Source: Acanthosepion pharaonis | Lineage: Eukaryota; Mollusca; Cephalopoda; Sepiida; Sepiidae | Direction: 5' to 3' | DNA: 64,000 bases | NCBI GenBank assembly: GCA_903632075.3 | Contig: CAHIKZ030005436.1 | Location: 1,447,501-1,511,500, forward strand | Shown here: positions 41,895-52,623 of the stretch, piece after piece | Position numbering within the stretch: position 1 is the first letter of the stretch | How the letters are laid out: the number at the start of each line of letters is the position of its first letter | Translations under genes and position numbers: made by a program | Notes under the pieces: generated by a model | Told to the model about the DNA's origin: nothing | Databases searched by the model: none | Seen by the model: only the letters and a program-made list of their open reading frames with translations

Positions 41895-42040
41895 TATTTA
41901 CTCGACACGCCACTAAATCGCATTATGTCACAAAGCAGTTTAATGTGGTGAACCTGAACAAAATTTCCCCGAGACCCTACAAGCGTCGGCTGCGCTGGCC
42001 TCTGTACGAACACCGATCCCTCTCTATAGTGCAATATTGA
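41895..42040. repeat. Direct repeat copy 2
   Basis: Partner of 41550-41730, shorter by internal deletions (lacks the gagctcgagtgcgtacaccc segment). 42041-42540 holds no recognised feature. Confidence 0.75.
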
Positions 42041-42540
42041 TTTCAAAAAAGTTTATTTCGTTAATTAACTGTCCCCCATTGTAGTTCTTTTATTCGAGGA
42101 TTGTTTTAATTTTCATATCAAAAATAGTTCTTTTTATTAATATCATGTTATACAGTGCAGAAAAGTTTGAAATTTGCCTTTTACTTGGCCTTCAATAAGT
42201 TGGCATCTATTTGTAAGACTTTCCTTAACTATAACAAGCCAATTTGTGAATGAAATGTTCATTTAAAATTTTTGTCTCAAAGATTTCAAGTAGTGAATAT
42301 ATCTTACTTTGAGAAGCGATAGCGAGCGGGCGAAACCTGTTAGTAAGTTATAAATTAAAATCAGAAATGCTGCCATGGTAGTGATAATTATGGAAACTTA
42401 TGTTTTTGGATATTGAGCTATAAAAGGAACGTTCTATCTTTAAAGGGGAACGGCAGTCACATTCTAATGCTCAAAGCCTTACTAACTGTAATACCGACCA
42501 GAATATATGAAACTTATTTTTTAGTATAATTTATTTCTCA

Positions 42541-43078
42541 TATTCTGCTGAAATGAATGTGAAAATTCACACAGCTAAAACAAATACCGCCTTGAATAAA
42601 ATAGATGTAATATGGAAATCTAATCTATCAGCCAACCTCAAGCGGAGATACTTTCGAGCTCCTGGAAAGTCAATTATTATGTACAGTGCAACTATTTGGA
42701 CATTAAGTAAAACACTTGAGTCTAAATTTGATGGAAACAACACTCGGATGCTGAGAGCTATATGGAAATGTTTTGCACACAACATCCAACAATATAACAG
42801 CCCCAAGGATCTACCCCTGATATTTCTACAATCTTACACGAACGCCGAATGAGCTTTGCAGGACACTGTTGGTGAGCGACAGAAGTCCATGCGAGTGATC
42901 TACTGCTCTGGACACCGAGCCGTGGCGCAAGACGGGTTGGTCGCCCAGCAACCACCTACATTGACCAACTATGTAATAACACACCCGAATGACCATCCGA
43001 CCTTGATTCAAGAGCATGATGGTTGGCGTGATAGACTTATGAATATCAGAGCTAGCTCACCCATATAATATACCCTGA
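42541..43078 (+). mobile_element. LINE family B: RT C-terminal region and ORF2 end
   Basis: Frame 42553-42852 reads NKIDVIWKSNLSANLKRRYF, then MYSATIWTLSKTLESKFDGN and NTRMLRAIWKC. These are the thumb-side blocks of an RTE/CR1-like LINE, where L-L-Y-G-S-x-T-W-T-L is expected. After a frameshift, RRMSFAGHCW and then GRPATTYIDQ-type text follow, ending in ggttggcgtgatagacttat (the x-D-R-x-x-W-R block). Reference copy for the twin-primed piece at 12 kb. Confidence 0.75.
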
Positions 43079-43329
43079 GTCGCCATCACAAAACCCCAAC
43101 CCATCCCCAAAACTTTGTGAAAATTGGCGGATGTGCACGAGGATTAATATTGCAATATGCGACCTATTCCACTAATGTGAACTTCACACTTTTCAGTAGT
43201 TGCGTGTGATGTTCTTAATAGATAAATATCACCCAAGACGTCGGTAGCGGACTCGAACCCACTCAAGGTAGACATTGCAAAATTATTCGACTCCGTTGAT
43301 TATTAATGAATACAGAATGAATGAAGAGG

Positions 43330-43625
43330 CATGTTGGGGTAATGGACAGCGGCTCAGATTTAGGAATTGGAGAGCTGAGTCGAATCTATTGCATTCACTT
43401 ACGTGCTAATACTTTTGGGAAAAGTATGAATCCTTTTCTTCTCCCTCCCCCCAGCTATGTGTAAATAACAGGACAGATAGAGTTCTATAGTCTTGGATGG
43501 CAACTGGTCTACCGCAGAAGGAAATGGCAACCTACTGATGAAAACATCTTCCTCGTCAGTCATATACCGAAAGATGCATGATCGCCTAAGCGTGTATCAC
43601 GCTTGACATATTACTGACTGACAGA
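43330..43625 (+). mobile_element. tRNA-headed SINE (family S1)
   Basis: Head first: gcatgttggggtaatggaca (A-box area), then ggagagctgagtcgaatcta (B-box area). Next is the body (ttcttctccctccccccagc, tagtcttggatggcaactgg) and tail (atgcatgatcgcctaagcgt, tatcacgcttgacatattac), ending tgactgac. This is the clearest full-length S1 copy, about 295 bp. Confidence 0.75.
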
Positions 43626-44234
43626 ATTAATGTGTCTCAAAACGATGATCAAGTATGTGGAAGTGAACCTGTACTTAAATGATGAAACTGAACAGCGGTA
43701 AGAAGCAACAGGAAAACGAACCTGGTCATTATTGAATCATCTATAACTAATTTTATTTGTGGAATATTATTGAACCTGAGTGGCACTAGCATGGTCCAAA
43801 CTTCATCATATAATGTAACTTCTCATAGTACTTACATGCTTACAATAGGCTGGTATAGTATGCAGACTAAGTTCACTTATATCGCCGGATATTAGCACAG
43901 AAATCTTGAGGTATAGTTTAAAATGACATGTTTATACTTAGGATCCGTGACTTCCGAGGTCTGATTCAGAAGCGGAATGCGAGGGAACAGAATATGGTTC
44001 TGTGGCAAAGATCAAATTTCTTCAAACATTGTGGACTGGTGCAGCAAAATTTCAATCAAGAACTCTACCAAATAGCAGAAACCGTATCACTTGAGGAATT
44101 TCAGCAGCAGCAACAACTAAAGTAGATATCACATGTAATGCAAATAAAAAATAATGATATAATCAAGATATAATGACATGTCACACTATTTCAAATAAAA
44201 AAAATTAATAAATAAAACCCCTATCAAAACTAGA

Positions 44235-44335
44235 AAGATTGATAACATCTACTGGACTTGAGAAACCTATTTTCCCGAAAAGATTATTTGAAGAGAAAGA
44301 TTCTTTAAATTTCAAACGACAGTAGTATGATGACT
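44235..44335 (+). mobile_element. LINE family A 3' end, part 1 (interrupted)
   Basis: catctactggacttgagaaa, gagaaagattctttaaattt and acgacagtagtatgatgact match 49389-49480 (gctactggactagagaaatg, gagaaagaccttttaaattt, ccgatagtagtataaaatca). The match stops at 44335 and resumes at 44690. Confidence 0.7.
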
Positions 44336-44689
44336 TGTGGCTTCCTGCTAGCACAGCTGTTAACGCCCCACAACATTTCTGTCTACCCAATTTCACTCAC
44401 AAGGCTTGGGTCAACCCGTGGAATGGTTTTCAGACACTTTTCAAAGTTGCTGCACGCTGGGATCGACCTCGATCAAGTCCGATAACATCAGAAATTCGCC
44501 TTCCCGGCAAATCAACTATGGTGAGATTCTAACCCGGGTTTCATTATCAAAATGCGAACGTTCTAAACACTTGGTCACGTACCCATATAGCTATTAGAGA
44601 TTAGGAGAACTGTTACTACACTTTGATCCCAGCCAAATGAGCAGGTAGTTTAGAAAAAACATAACTCAAGTTGCACTCGCTGTTCAGTC
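44336..44689 (-). mobile_element. SINE (family S3) inserted in a LINE tail
   Basis: Reads on the minus strand as a decayed tRNA-headed SINE: tcacaaggcttgggtcaacc, gacacttttcaaagttgctg, cacgctgggatcgacctcga on the plus strand are its 3' linker region. A B-box-like gggttagaatctcacc is seen on the minus strand near 44518-44537. Both sides are family A LINE 3' UTR, so it inserted into that LINE. Confidence 0.5.
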
Positions 44690-44750
44690 TATGAATGCCG
44701 AATATTTCCTTATAAGGAAACGGCTATTGCCATTACCATTCTATATCTTT
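44690..44750 (+). mobile_element. LINE family A 3' end, part 2
   Basis: tgccgaatatttccttataa then ggaaacggctattgccatta matches 49490-49530 (tgtcgaatgtttccttataa, ggaaacagctaatatgacca). The palindrome tttccttataaggaaa appears to be a conserved 3' hairpin of the family. Confidence 0.7.
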
Positions 44751-44883
44751 AATTTATAGCGCCTTACTTGATGAATTTCATATTAACATGAGACGAATTA
44801 TCAACTGGAATGGATCAGTATAAAAATAAGTATACATAACATGTCTATTATTTAATGAAACATGTTTCAATGAAGATATACTG

Positions 44884-44919
<36 letters not shown>
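44884..44919. repeat. (TA)n microsatellite
   Basis: TA run. 44920-45512 has no recognised feature. Confidence 0.95.
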
Positions 44920-44920
<1 letters not shown>

Positions 44921-45512
44921 TAATATGCGACAGATACTATCATAACCAGCGGAAGCACTAATATTTTGAGTTTTAGCTTTGAGTCATTAAAGACAATAAC
45001 ACTTTTAATCAGATAGTGTATCTTTTTGTGCCATAACAAAACGGACACATCTTTTGCTGGTTGTTGATAAGCCGTTTATTTGCGTTTATTTAAGTTGTTA
45101 ACCGGAGTGCTTCCTGATATGTAAATAAAAGCTTGTAACACACACATCTAACTGAGAGCCTTATAACACACATAACTACCGGCAAGATTTTGTCGTCGAC
45201 TAAAATAATTCCGTTCCAAAATACGAAATTATAACATTTTTTGGGCAAGAACAAACAGCTAGAATTTACGTATCAACAAAATAGAAGGAAATATTCGCTA
45301 ATCGTTTTTATAAGATACTTGCCGAAAATCAGAGTATTTAAACTTTCACTAATTATTCATTAACGAAAGTATTTTTTACTGAATAGATTTTTTTTTATTA
45401 AAACGTGTGTACTTTTTAATTTAGTTCGTCTAATTTGATTTACGGATTTACAAAGAAAAATCCCTGAAGGTGTTATTTCAGTAAAAAAAAAAAATAAAAA
45501 AATAATGTAATA

Positions 45513-45659
45513 CAGTGTAACCCGGATATAAGAGACCCGGATATAATAGAAACCCGGATATAAGAGTGATTTTCTCTGGTCCCAAATTAGAGCCTTACTT
45601 ACCTAAACAAAATAGACCAAACCCGGTCCCGACAACTCTCTTATATCCGGGTTACACTG
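45513..45659. mobile_element. 147 bp MITE with 23 bp terminal inverted repeats
   Basis: Begins cagtgtaacccggatataag and ends with its exact reverse complement for 23 bp; TA flanks both sides (45511-45512 and 45660-45661). The TA target site and CAGTG ends fit the pogo/Tigger branch of Tc1/mariner. Just inside the left end the TIR core (acccggatata) is repeated twice more, so the left end is partly tandem-duplicated. No coding capacity. Confidence 0.85.
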
Positions 45660-45661
45660 TA

Positions 45662-46320
45662 TCAAGTGTGTATAGTGATAAATTCGGTCAGCACCTTACT
45701 AAAAACAATTCATTAAAATTCAAAAAATTATTTTGAGAATTCGTGTTTGCATAATTTAATAAAACTCGTTATTTTCATTCAGAAAAATGACGGTCAAAAA
45801 TTCTACATTTAATATTTATTTAAAAAAATTACTTTGATTTTTTCAGTGCCATTTTGAAATTCATCCCGTTGTTGTTTATCACAAGAAATCCTTTTATTAA
45901 ATAAAGACATGTTTCAAGAATCCAAAAATGTAAGTTTTAATGCAGTTTTAGAGTGTTAACCTTTTTTAAAAAGAATTTAATTTTATTTTTACCTCTTCGT
46001 AATTGTTAACTTATTTGGCATGGCTGTACAAAAAAAAAGCACACAATTCTAATACCTCGCTTCGAATTACTACTATGAATCTAAATTTCCCGTTCATTCA
46101 GTTTTTGTGTCGTGAAAGAACTATTTTTCGATACTTCGATATGGGTGATTTATTTTTTTTTTTGTTTTTTTTTTATTTTTTTTTTCGTCTCTCTGTTTTC
46201 CTGTATTTATTTACAGATTCTTGGATACAAGAATCACCAATATTAACTTTAGTAAGTTATTAATTTATGTTTTTATTTTTTTTTTTAAATCTTTGTCTTA
46301 TTTCTTCCTGTATAATTTGT
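45662..46320. other. No feature recognised
   Basis: AT-rich with T-rich tracts at 46150-46187; the 86-residue frame at 46003-46263 is a T-tract artefact. Confidence 0.45.
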
Positions 46321-46325
46321 ATTCC

Positions 46326-46618
46326 CACCAGTAAGAGGGGACACCGTGGAATAATGTATAGCGGCACGGATTGAGGAATCTGAGAGCCAAGTCTGAATTC
46401 CAGTCGAATCCATTACATTCACTGACGTGCTAATACCCTTGGGAAAGGTATGAATCCTCTTCGTCTCGCCCCAGTTATGGGTAACTAGCAAGAAAGACCG
46501 GATGGCAACTGGTCTACCGCAGAAAGAAATGGCAAACCTACTGCGTGAAAAAATCTGCCTCTTCAGTAATGTATCACCTACGCGTGTATCACGCATGAGA
46601 CATAACTGACTGACCACT
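46326..46618 (+). mobile_element. tRNA-headed SINE (family S1)
   Basis: Head (gacaccgtggaataatgtat, ttgaggaatctgagagccaa, gtctgaattccagtcg), body (tcttcgtctcgccccagtta, ggatggcaactggtctaccg) and tail (tatcacgcatgagacataac, tgactgacc). A stretch present in the 43.3 kb copy (tataccgaaagatgcatgatc) is shortened here. Confidence 0.75.
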
Positions 46619-47485
46619 AAGAACAACTTCAGAATTATGTACAGAACTATTTCGTTCGCATAAAATAATATTTATCTGTAATTTTTCTAAAATTTTCCCA
46701 TTAATCTAACACAAAATCCATTTATGCTAGATTTTGGTTTTGTTAGCGTCTTTATGCCTTCAATTCTATTCATTATACTAAGTTTATAAAGGTGTATAGA
46801 ATAAATAAATATAATCTTAACCTACTGGTTAAAGAACATTTATTTTAAAACATAAATAACAAATTCTTGATTATTGCACTGCTGGTCATCCGTATTTCTT
46901 TAGTTTTTATTTTTCACTTTTCCCGCGAATTCTCATTAGAATTACAGTGTTTCTATTTTACCTTTTGATCTCAGTGACTACTGTGTGTAAATGAAAGGTT
47001 ATTTTTATTCTGTTTTTAGTAAAATGTAAGCATTCCTTTTAGAAACTTAAGTTACTTGAGTCTTAAACTTACTAATAGTCTTCGAAACACATCTCTAGGA
47101 TAAATATTAGATTTTAAAGAGAATATTAAATATGTCGTTTACATATTTCGTATAAATCTACGGCTCGATGAGTCACGGAAAAACGTGTCAAAGTTTTGAG
47201 AATTCATGATAAAGTTTATTTATAACTGGAATTAATTTATCTTTTAATTCAGATTAGCTTTAGGCCATTATCTTGGGAATAGAACCGAAATTTAAGTTCA
47301 AAGAAGGTATATAAGTTATTTAAAATAAGTTTTTCGTGTCTTTCTTTTTAAAAAGTCCGTATCTACTAGATTCCTAAACTAATGTTAACTATTGTATTAC
47401 ATTTCTGTACCAATAATCGGGATAAATTGATTTTTTTTATTCTTATCCAGGTGTGTAGAAAATGAAAAACAATTTGAGGTAGTCA
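46619..47485. other. No feature recognised
   Basis: AT-rich, no motif or partner seen. Confidence 0.4.
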
Positions 47486-47489
47486 TAGA

Positions 47490-47830
47490 TAGGTGGGTGG
47501 AAAACTGGACAATGGGCCCATTTTATATTTAAGCATATCCTTTGTGGTTTTAAACAGATGTTCCTTTTCTGCCATCTATTTATAAATGCTCGTTAGGGAG
47601 AGTATCAACTGTTTCTCAATACCTATCTTACCTTCATTATGTCCTGTGAGTATCATATGTTCCAAGACATCTTTCCTCATTATCTGTCCCAGAAATGTGA
47701 ATTCTTTTCTCCTGGTTCTAATAAATGCAGCCATACATTATGTTCTCGTTTTTCTTTAAACTTTCTTGTTGATTTTATTTTACGCCTGTGGTATTCTCAG
47801 GTTACATGTGTTGAACCACATCTGTTTTTA
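47490..47830 (-). mobile_element. LINE C-terminal fragment (family E)
   Basis: Minus-strand frame after the antisense 92-residue frame reads RTRRKEFTFLGQIMRKDVLE, then HMILTGHNEGKIG and SLTSIYKW. This is the F-L-G-H-x-M-R-K...L-E-x-L-x-x-T-G-x-x-E-G-K block at the C-terminus of another RTE-like lineage. RT absent. Confidence 0.6.
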
Positions 47831-47889
47831 AATCAAGTTTACTCTTCATCCGTGACGAAAATAATTAAGCATTCACCGGTATATATGAG

Positions 47890-48045
47890 GGACACATCGG
47901 CATGGTGTAATTCTTAGAAAGTGTGTCTCGCAAGAACAATTAGAACTGAGTCGTTAGTTCAATCCTCACTGGGTTCCCCATACTTTCGGCCTTGTGCTAC
48001 ATCTAAGGTATGCTTAGAAAATCACCACTGCCATATGTGAGGCTT
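47890..48045 (+). repeat. tRNA-like SINE head and linker (family S3)
   Basis: cggcatggtgtaattcttag (A-box area), tcgttagttcaatcctcact (B-box area), then catactttcggccttgtgct and acatctaaggtatgcttaga, shared with 23885-23965. Truncated at the 3' side. Confidence 0.5.
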
Positions 48046-48059
48046 AGTTCTAAATATCA

Positions 48060-48240
48060 GTCGGCACACTTCTTTGTTTTTAATGAATTTTCCTGTTTCT
48101 TTATACTTTGTTTAGCTTTTGGAAGGAACATTTTTTCACTCCAATGTGCTTTCGAATTTCTGTCTTACACTTCCATCCTTATAATTTAACATTCACTTAA
48201 ATTTCAATGTTTGCTTAATATCTCAAATTTGTAGCACGCA
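48060..48240 (-). mobile_element. LINE family D (RTE-like) RT fragment
   Basis: Minus-strand traces of CVLQI.DI, N-I-E-I then GWKCKTEIRKHIGVKK, and FQKLNKV followed by RNRKI. These correspond to the block after the catalytic box at 39060-39200. Its right end is included in the ~470 bp duplication. Confidence 0.55.
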
Positions 48241-48672
48241 AACTGCGAAAATATATATATCCAACGTGAGAACACCGGAATTAACCAGACATGGTTACGC
48301 TAATACACACAAAACATAATCCTTGGAAACGAATGAAGAAACACTCGAAAGTATTCGGTAGAAAATAAAATTGAAATAAGTATACACTTTATAAACTTTG
48401 TTACGTGTTATATATATATATATATATATATATGCCTGATTTATCTCCCACTGGATTATTACGTAAAAAATGGATAGGCGAGTTCGAAGAGAATACCCAA
48501 AGCGTGAGAGTGTGCTTTTTTGCATGCTTGAAGAATGCTTGGGAAGGTAGGTTCTCTACTTTTTTTCACAAAGAATGTGTAAGTCTGTAATTAAGGCAGA
48601 TAGTGCTTTTATTGAGGGAAAAATCTTATTTTAATGCAGATACAAACCTTCCTATCGCGCTTACATGTTTAC
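48212..48672 (+). repeat. Direct duplication copy 1 (~470 bp) with Tc1-like tail
   Basis: Highly similar to 49848-50322 throughout: atttgtagcacgcaaactg, gaacaccggaattaaccaga, acacacaaaacataatcctt, the TA run, gcttgggaaggtaggttctc, ttaatgcagatacaaacctt. Directly after the TA run (48409-48433) the frame PDLSPTGLLRKKW, and later FFACLKNAWEG, resemble the D-L-x-P-x-E-x-x-W third-acid block and C-terminal helix of Tc1-type transposases. Confidence 0.85.
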
Positions 48673-48869
48673 CGCGAGAAGCTGTTATCCTAAATTTGGT
48701 AAGTCCCCGTATATCGCCAGATATCAGCAGAGAAATCTTGAGGTGCCATTTAAAATGACATATTCATACTGGCTAACGATAGTCTTACGTTTGATAGTTA
48801 GTTGTGCGGAAAGTGAGAAGATAAATCTGAAGACAGTGTTTTCAACTCTTTATCATCGCTGCTAAGAAA

Positions 48870-49560
48870 GTTGGTTCGCTCTGTCGTGCGAGACAATTTT
48901 CCTATGTCTATCATTCGGCTATACTTAGAATATTGCTGCGACATATAGTCCGGTGTTCCTGTTATTTACCTTGGGCTTTTTGATAAAATCCAACTATGTA
49001 TCAACAATATTATCTGTCTTTATCTGGCTACTCGGCTTCGATGGCTTTCTCACCGCCGTAAGGTTTCCGCCTGTGCCTTTTCTGTAAATACTTTCATCTA
49101 ATTGGTCGGATGAGCTATTCTCTATAGTACCTAGACATTTTGAATCTAAGCGCAGAACTAGACTGGCGTCGATATCTCATAAGTTTACATTTGAGTTGCC
49201 TAGATGCAGCCGTAAGTTCTATGCTGACAGTTTCTTTTCTCGCACTTCTCGCTTGTGGAATTCTCTTCCGATTCCATGCAACTTTAATCTCCAAAATTGT
49301 AAATGCAACGTCAATCGCTATCCACTGTCCCCATGTTTACACTATACTCTTCCGCTCAGTACTAATATTTCTGTTCCTAATTCGATAGCAGCTACTGGAC
49401 TAGAGAAATGTATCTTCCTGAAAAAAATGTTTTAAGAGAAAGACCTTTTAAATTTCAACCGATAGTAGTATAAAATCACCGGCTAATGATTGTCGAATGT
49501 TTCCTTATAAGGAAACAGCTAATATGACCATTAATATTACCAATTGTAATAGTAATAGAA
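48870..49560 (+). mobile_element. LINE family A: C-terminal region and 3' UTR
   Basis: Plus strand: KLVRSVVRDNF, LYLEYCCDI, IYLGLFDKIQ, RLRWLSHRRKVSACAFSV, FFSRTSRLWNSLPIPCN and CNVNRYPLSPC in family A order, with stops and shifts. The 3' UTR reaches the hairpin tttccttataaggaaa at about 49510. Confidence 0.75.
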
Positions 49561-49847
49561 TCAATGTTTATGATCAAAACCAAGTTTCATCAAAGATTCT
49601 CAATTGAAAAATAATATACCCAAGCGTCTCTCCTAGACAATTTTGAGTATTTTACATAACCAACATCCTACAACTCATTACATATATAACACCCAATAAC
49701 AATTTGTGTCGTTGCATGGGGTAAAATCGATTTTTACAAAATTCGTTATTCAGAGACACAAAAAGAATTTTCTTTCGCCTTTAAGAGATTTATATTTACC
49801 TTTATTTGCGCGTATTTTTATATTATTTATATTTACCTTTATTTGCA

Positions 49848-50029
49848 CGTATTATTAATATCTCGAATTTGTAGCACGCAAACTGAGAAATTATATTTAT
49901 CCAGCGTGAGAACACCGGAATTAACCAGACACGGTTACGCAAATACACACAAAACATAATCCTTGGAAACGAATGAAGAAAGTATTCGGTAGAAAATAAA
50001 ATTAAAATAAGTATAAACTTTGTTACCTG

Positions 50030-50090
<61 letters not shown>

Positions 50091-50322
50091 TGAGCTATCT
50101 CCTACTGAATTAGTATGGGAAAACATGGAGTTCGAGGGGAATACCTAAAGAGTGAGAGTGAGCTTTTTTGTGTGCTTGAAGAATGCTTGGGAAGGTAGGT
50201 TCTCTACTTTTTGTCACAAAGATTGTGTAAGTCTCTATTTAAGGCAGATAGTGCTTTTATTGAGGAAAAAATCTTATTTTAATGCAGATACAAACCTTCC
50301 CATCGTGCTTACATGTTTACCT
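49848..50322 (+). repeat. Direct duplication copy 2 (~470 bp) with Tc1-like tail
   Basis: Partner of 48212-48672. Its TA run (50033-50087) is much longer. After it the reading PELSPTELVWENMEF keeps the acidic residue that copy 1 has lost. CLKNAWEGRFSTFCHK follows. So both copies derive from a Tc1-type transposase end. Confidence 0.85.
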
Positions 50323-51050
50323 CATCTTTGTCGCCATATTTATGCTTGTATTCAGTATTTCCTGAAAAAAAAAGAATAATCCAGTATTTCTTGAATCATT
50401 TCTTGGAGTTGTGCTACGTTACAGACCCCTACCTATGTTTACTAATTAATCCTATTACATCATCTAACACAAGCATCTTAAAGAAGTACAAGGGTAGCAC
50501 TGGGGGGTACAAGAGAGAAATTTCAGTGTAAGAGTTTAGGTCTTTCATGCTCTCGGCATTTCACCCATTTTATGCTTAGAAATTTGTGAAGCTTCTGTCT
50601 TTTTTTTTTTATTTGACTTCTTTAGTCACCGTTTCAGGTTCAATGTATTCGGAATTCTTTTAGAATTAATCCCAGATCTCTTCCAAAAAAATTTCCAATA
50701 TATTTTGTTAATTCTCGATAGGTCTCTCATGATGAGTAACGCAACAGACTCACTACGTCGTCTTTCATTTCACAAGATGAATTTGTAGAATTTTTGAATG
50801 ACCCAATAATCAATGTTCTTTCTGAAATAACTCCCGTGGCAAAGTTTTGTTGTTTCGTCCTGAAATCATATCCATTTCTATCTAAAATATGGATGACAGA
50901 ACAGGGACTGGGGAAGATAGAAAAGATAAAACCGTATACCTGGAACTACAAAGGCCAGGAAATAGTAGACAGCCGTGGTGCATAAAAAGTATTTTGCTAT
51001 TCTGATCTGTTGCGAAGAAAGCGTTTACTGCTGTGAAGAAAGATTTTACT
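50323..51050. other. No feature recognised
   Basis: Poly-T at 50600-50611; no motif. Confidence 0.4.
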
Positions 51051-51054
51051 TTAT

Positions 51055-51150
51055 TTACATTATTCGGACTATTGTCCTCATCTTTGTCGCCATATTTATC
51101 ACAACGTTTCTGCCGTTGTACGTTCCGGCCTTCTTCAAGTGGTTGGAATG
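51055..51150 (-). repeat. Fold-back arm 1
   Basis: Reverse complement of 51347-51445 over about 95 bp, with landmarks cattattcggactattgtcc, tcatctttgtcgccatattt, gttccggccttcttcaagtg. Confidence 0.9.
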
Positions 51151-51346
51151 TCGAACTGAACCCTTTATTTCGCTCAATGGGGTAGACTGTTCTAGTTCCA
51201 CGTGCCATGTTTGATGGATGTCAGTTATCAGTTATTTCCTGTTAATTTCCCTCTGAAAGCTCTCCACTACCTTAGCCGGGTATTGAACTCACACTCTTTG
51301 GGTCCTGTCACTGGATCTAACCAACGCCTTTATTCACTGTGCCATG

Positions 51347-51445
51347 TGTCCAACCACCTGAAGAAGGCCGGAGCGTACAACGGCCGAAACGTTGTGATAA
51401 ATATGGCGACAAAGATGAGGACAATAGTCCGAATAATGTAAATAA
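51347..51445 (+). repeat. Fold-back arm 2, hammerhead-like order
   Basis: Plus strand reads CCTGAAGA (core CUGANGA allowed), A, GGCCG...CGGCC (5-pair stem II), GAAACGTTGTG. There is one extra A before stem II, G at the cleavage position, and no stem I pairing, so it should be inactive. The same stem II/GAAAC order as other fold-back arms in the window. Confidence 0.6.
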
Positions 51446-51491
51446 TGTACATAATACCTCTTCTCAGAAATATAGACAGGCTCTGAAAGAT

Positions 51492-51725
51492 TTTACTGTT
51501 TTGAAGAAGCCTTTTACCGTTGTGAAGGAGGAATTTGCTGTTGTGTAGGAAGCTTTTACTGTTGTGAAGTTGGTCTTTACGGTTGTGAGAGAGATTTTTA
51601 GTGTTGTAATGAAGGCTTTTATTACTGAGAATGGGGATTTTACGGTTGCGAAGCGACGCTTTTACTGTTCTGAAGCAGGTTTTGTTTCTATTGTGAAGGC
51701 ATCTTTCACTATTGTGAAGATTTTC
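51492..51725. repeat. ~27 bp degenerate minisatellite, about 9 units
   Basis: Unit of the form ttttactgttgtgaagaagg plus seven variable bases. Period 27 keeps the frame open on the minus strand, giving a 9-residue repeat (LHNSKSFLH) in the 139-residue frame at 51330-51749. Two further units lie at 51010-51050 beyond the other fold-back arm. Confidence 0.85.
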
Positions 51726-51845
51726 CCCAATGCTTTTGATCAAAACCAAATTTCATGAAATATTGTCAATTGAAAATGACATAACCGTGTGTCTCTCCTA
51801 AACAGTTATTCGAATTTTACATAACCAACCTCTTACAAGTCATTA

Positions 51846-52623
51846 TCTATAAATGGCAGGATGTGTGTGTGTGTGTGTGTGTGTGTGTAACGAATACACG
51901 GCCGCAATTTTCGACGGATTTACATCAAAATTTACATGCACATGCTCCAAGTTAGTGGGAAGGCCAAGACCAACATTGCATTTCTCAACTCCCATCGATA
52001 GTGGAAATAATCGATTTTTTCATGCTTCTACGGCACTTTTCATGTAGTTTGCGGCCATTTTCTACTGGCCAGAGTGAGAGCCAATATCTGGCCACGAATA
52101 GGCAGGAAGATTATATTGGCTAGCGTGAGAGCTAACAGCTGACTGACACGAATGTTAACTAGCATGCTAGCATGCAAAAAAAAAATCAATAGCTGCATTC
52201 GTAACAAGTGGAAAAAATTTAAATCTGCATGGCACTTTACTCCAATTGGCTCATTCGCTTGCTTAAACTCAACGTTGATTCTGATTCCGCAGAACTGGGT
52301 TGGGTATGAGAAAGTATTTGTTGTTAACATTCTTTTTTCATTCGGTTTTTCCAGTTACGAGTCCTTTTTTTAAAGCTGATCGTTTTGTGTTCATTTTGTT
52401 TAGTTCTTTTTTCGTGACAGATTTAATGTTTAGTATTGAACTTAGAATAGATTCGCAGTGTGAGATAGGCAAGAAGTAAGGCATGTAGCAACATCAGCAC
52501 GGCAAAGGGCACTCCTTTAAAGGCAAGGAAGGGCAAAAATATTTTAAGTCAAGTGAAAGCGATTGCTGTATGTGTCGGACGATTTTTGAATCAAGCACTG
52601 GCAACGCCGGGCCATGCTTCTAG
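51846..52623 (+). mobile_element. Non-autonomous Helitron
   Basis: Starts TCTATAAATGGCAGGATG after A (51845) and ends GGCAACGCCGGGCCATGCTT-CTAG before T (52624). Insertion between A and T, a GC-rich 3' hairpin region (damaged) and terminal CTAG are Helitron hallmarks. The 3' end matches the minus-strand terminus at 2049-2075. A (GT)n run at 51861-51889 lies just inside the 5' end. The 778 bp interior lacks Rep/helicase and has no long frame. Confidence 0.65.

Noticed and set aside
51358..51405. Hammerhead at CTGAAGAAGGCCGG...GGCCGAAAC
   Set aside because: Extra A before stem II, G at the cleavage position and no stem I; kept only as a relic.
51330..51749. 139-residue frame with repeating LHNSK units
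   Set aside because: Frame-preserving 27 bp minisatellite plus fold-back arm, with no domain.
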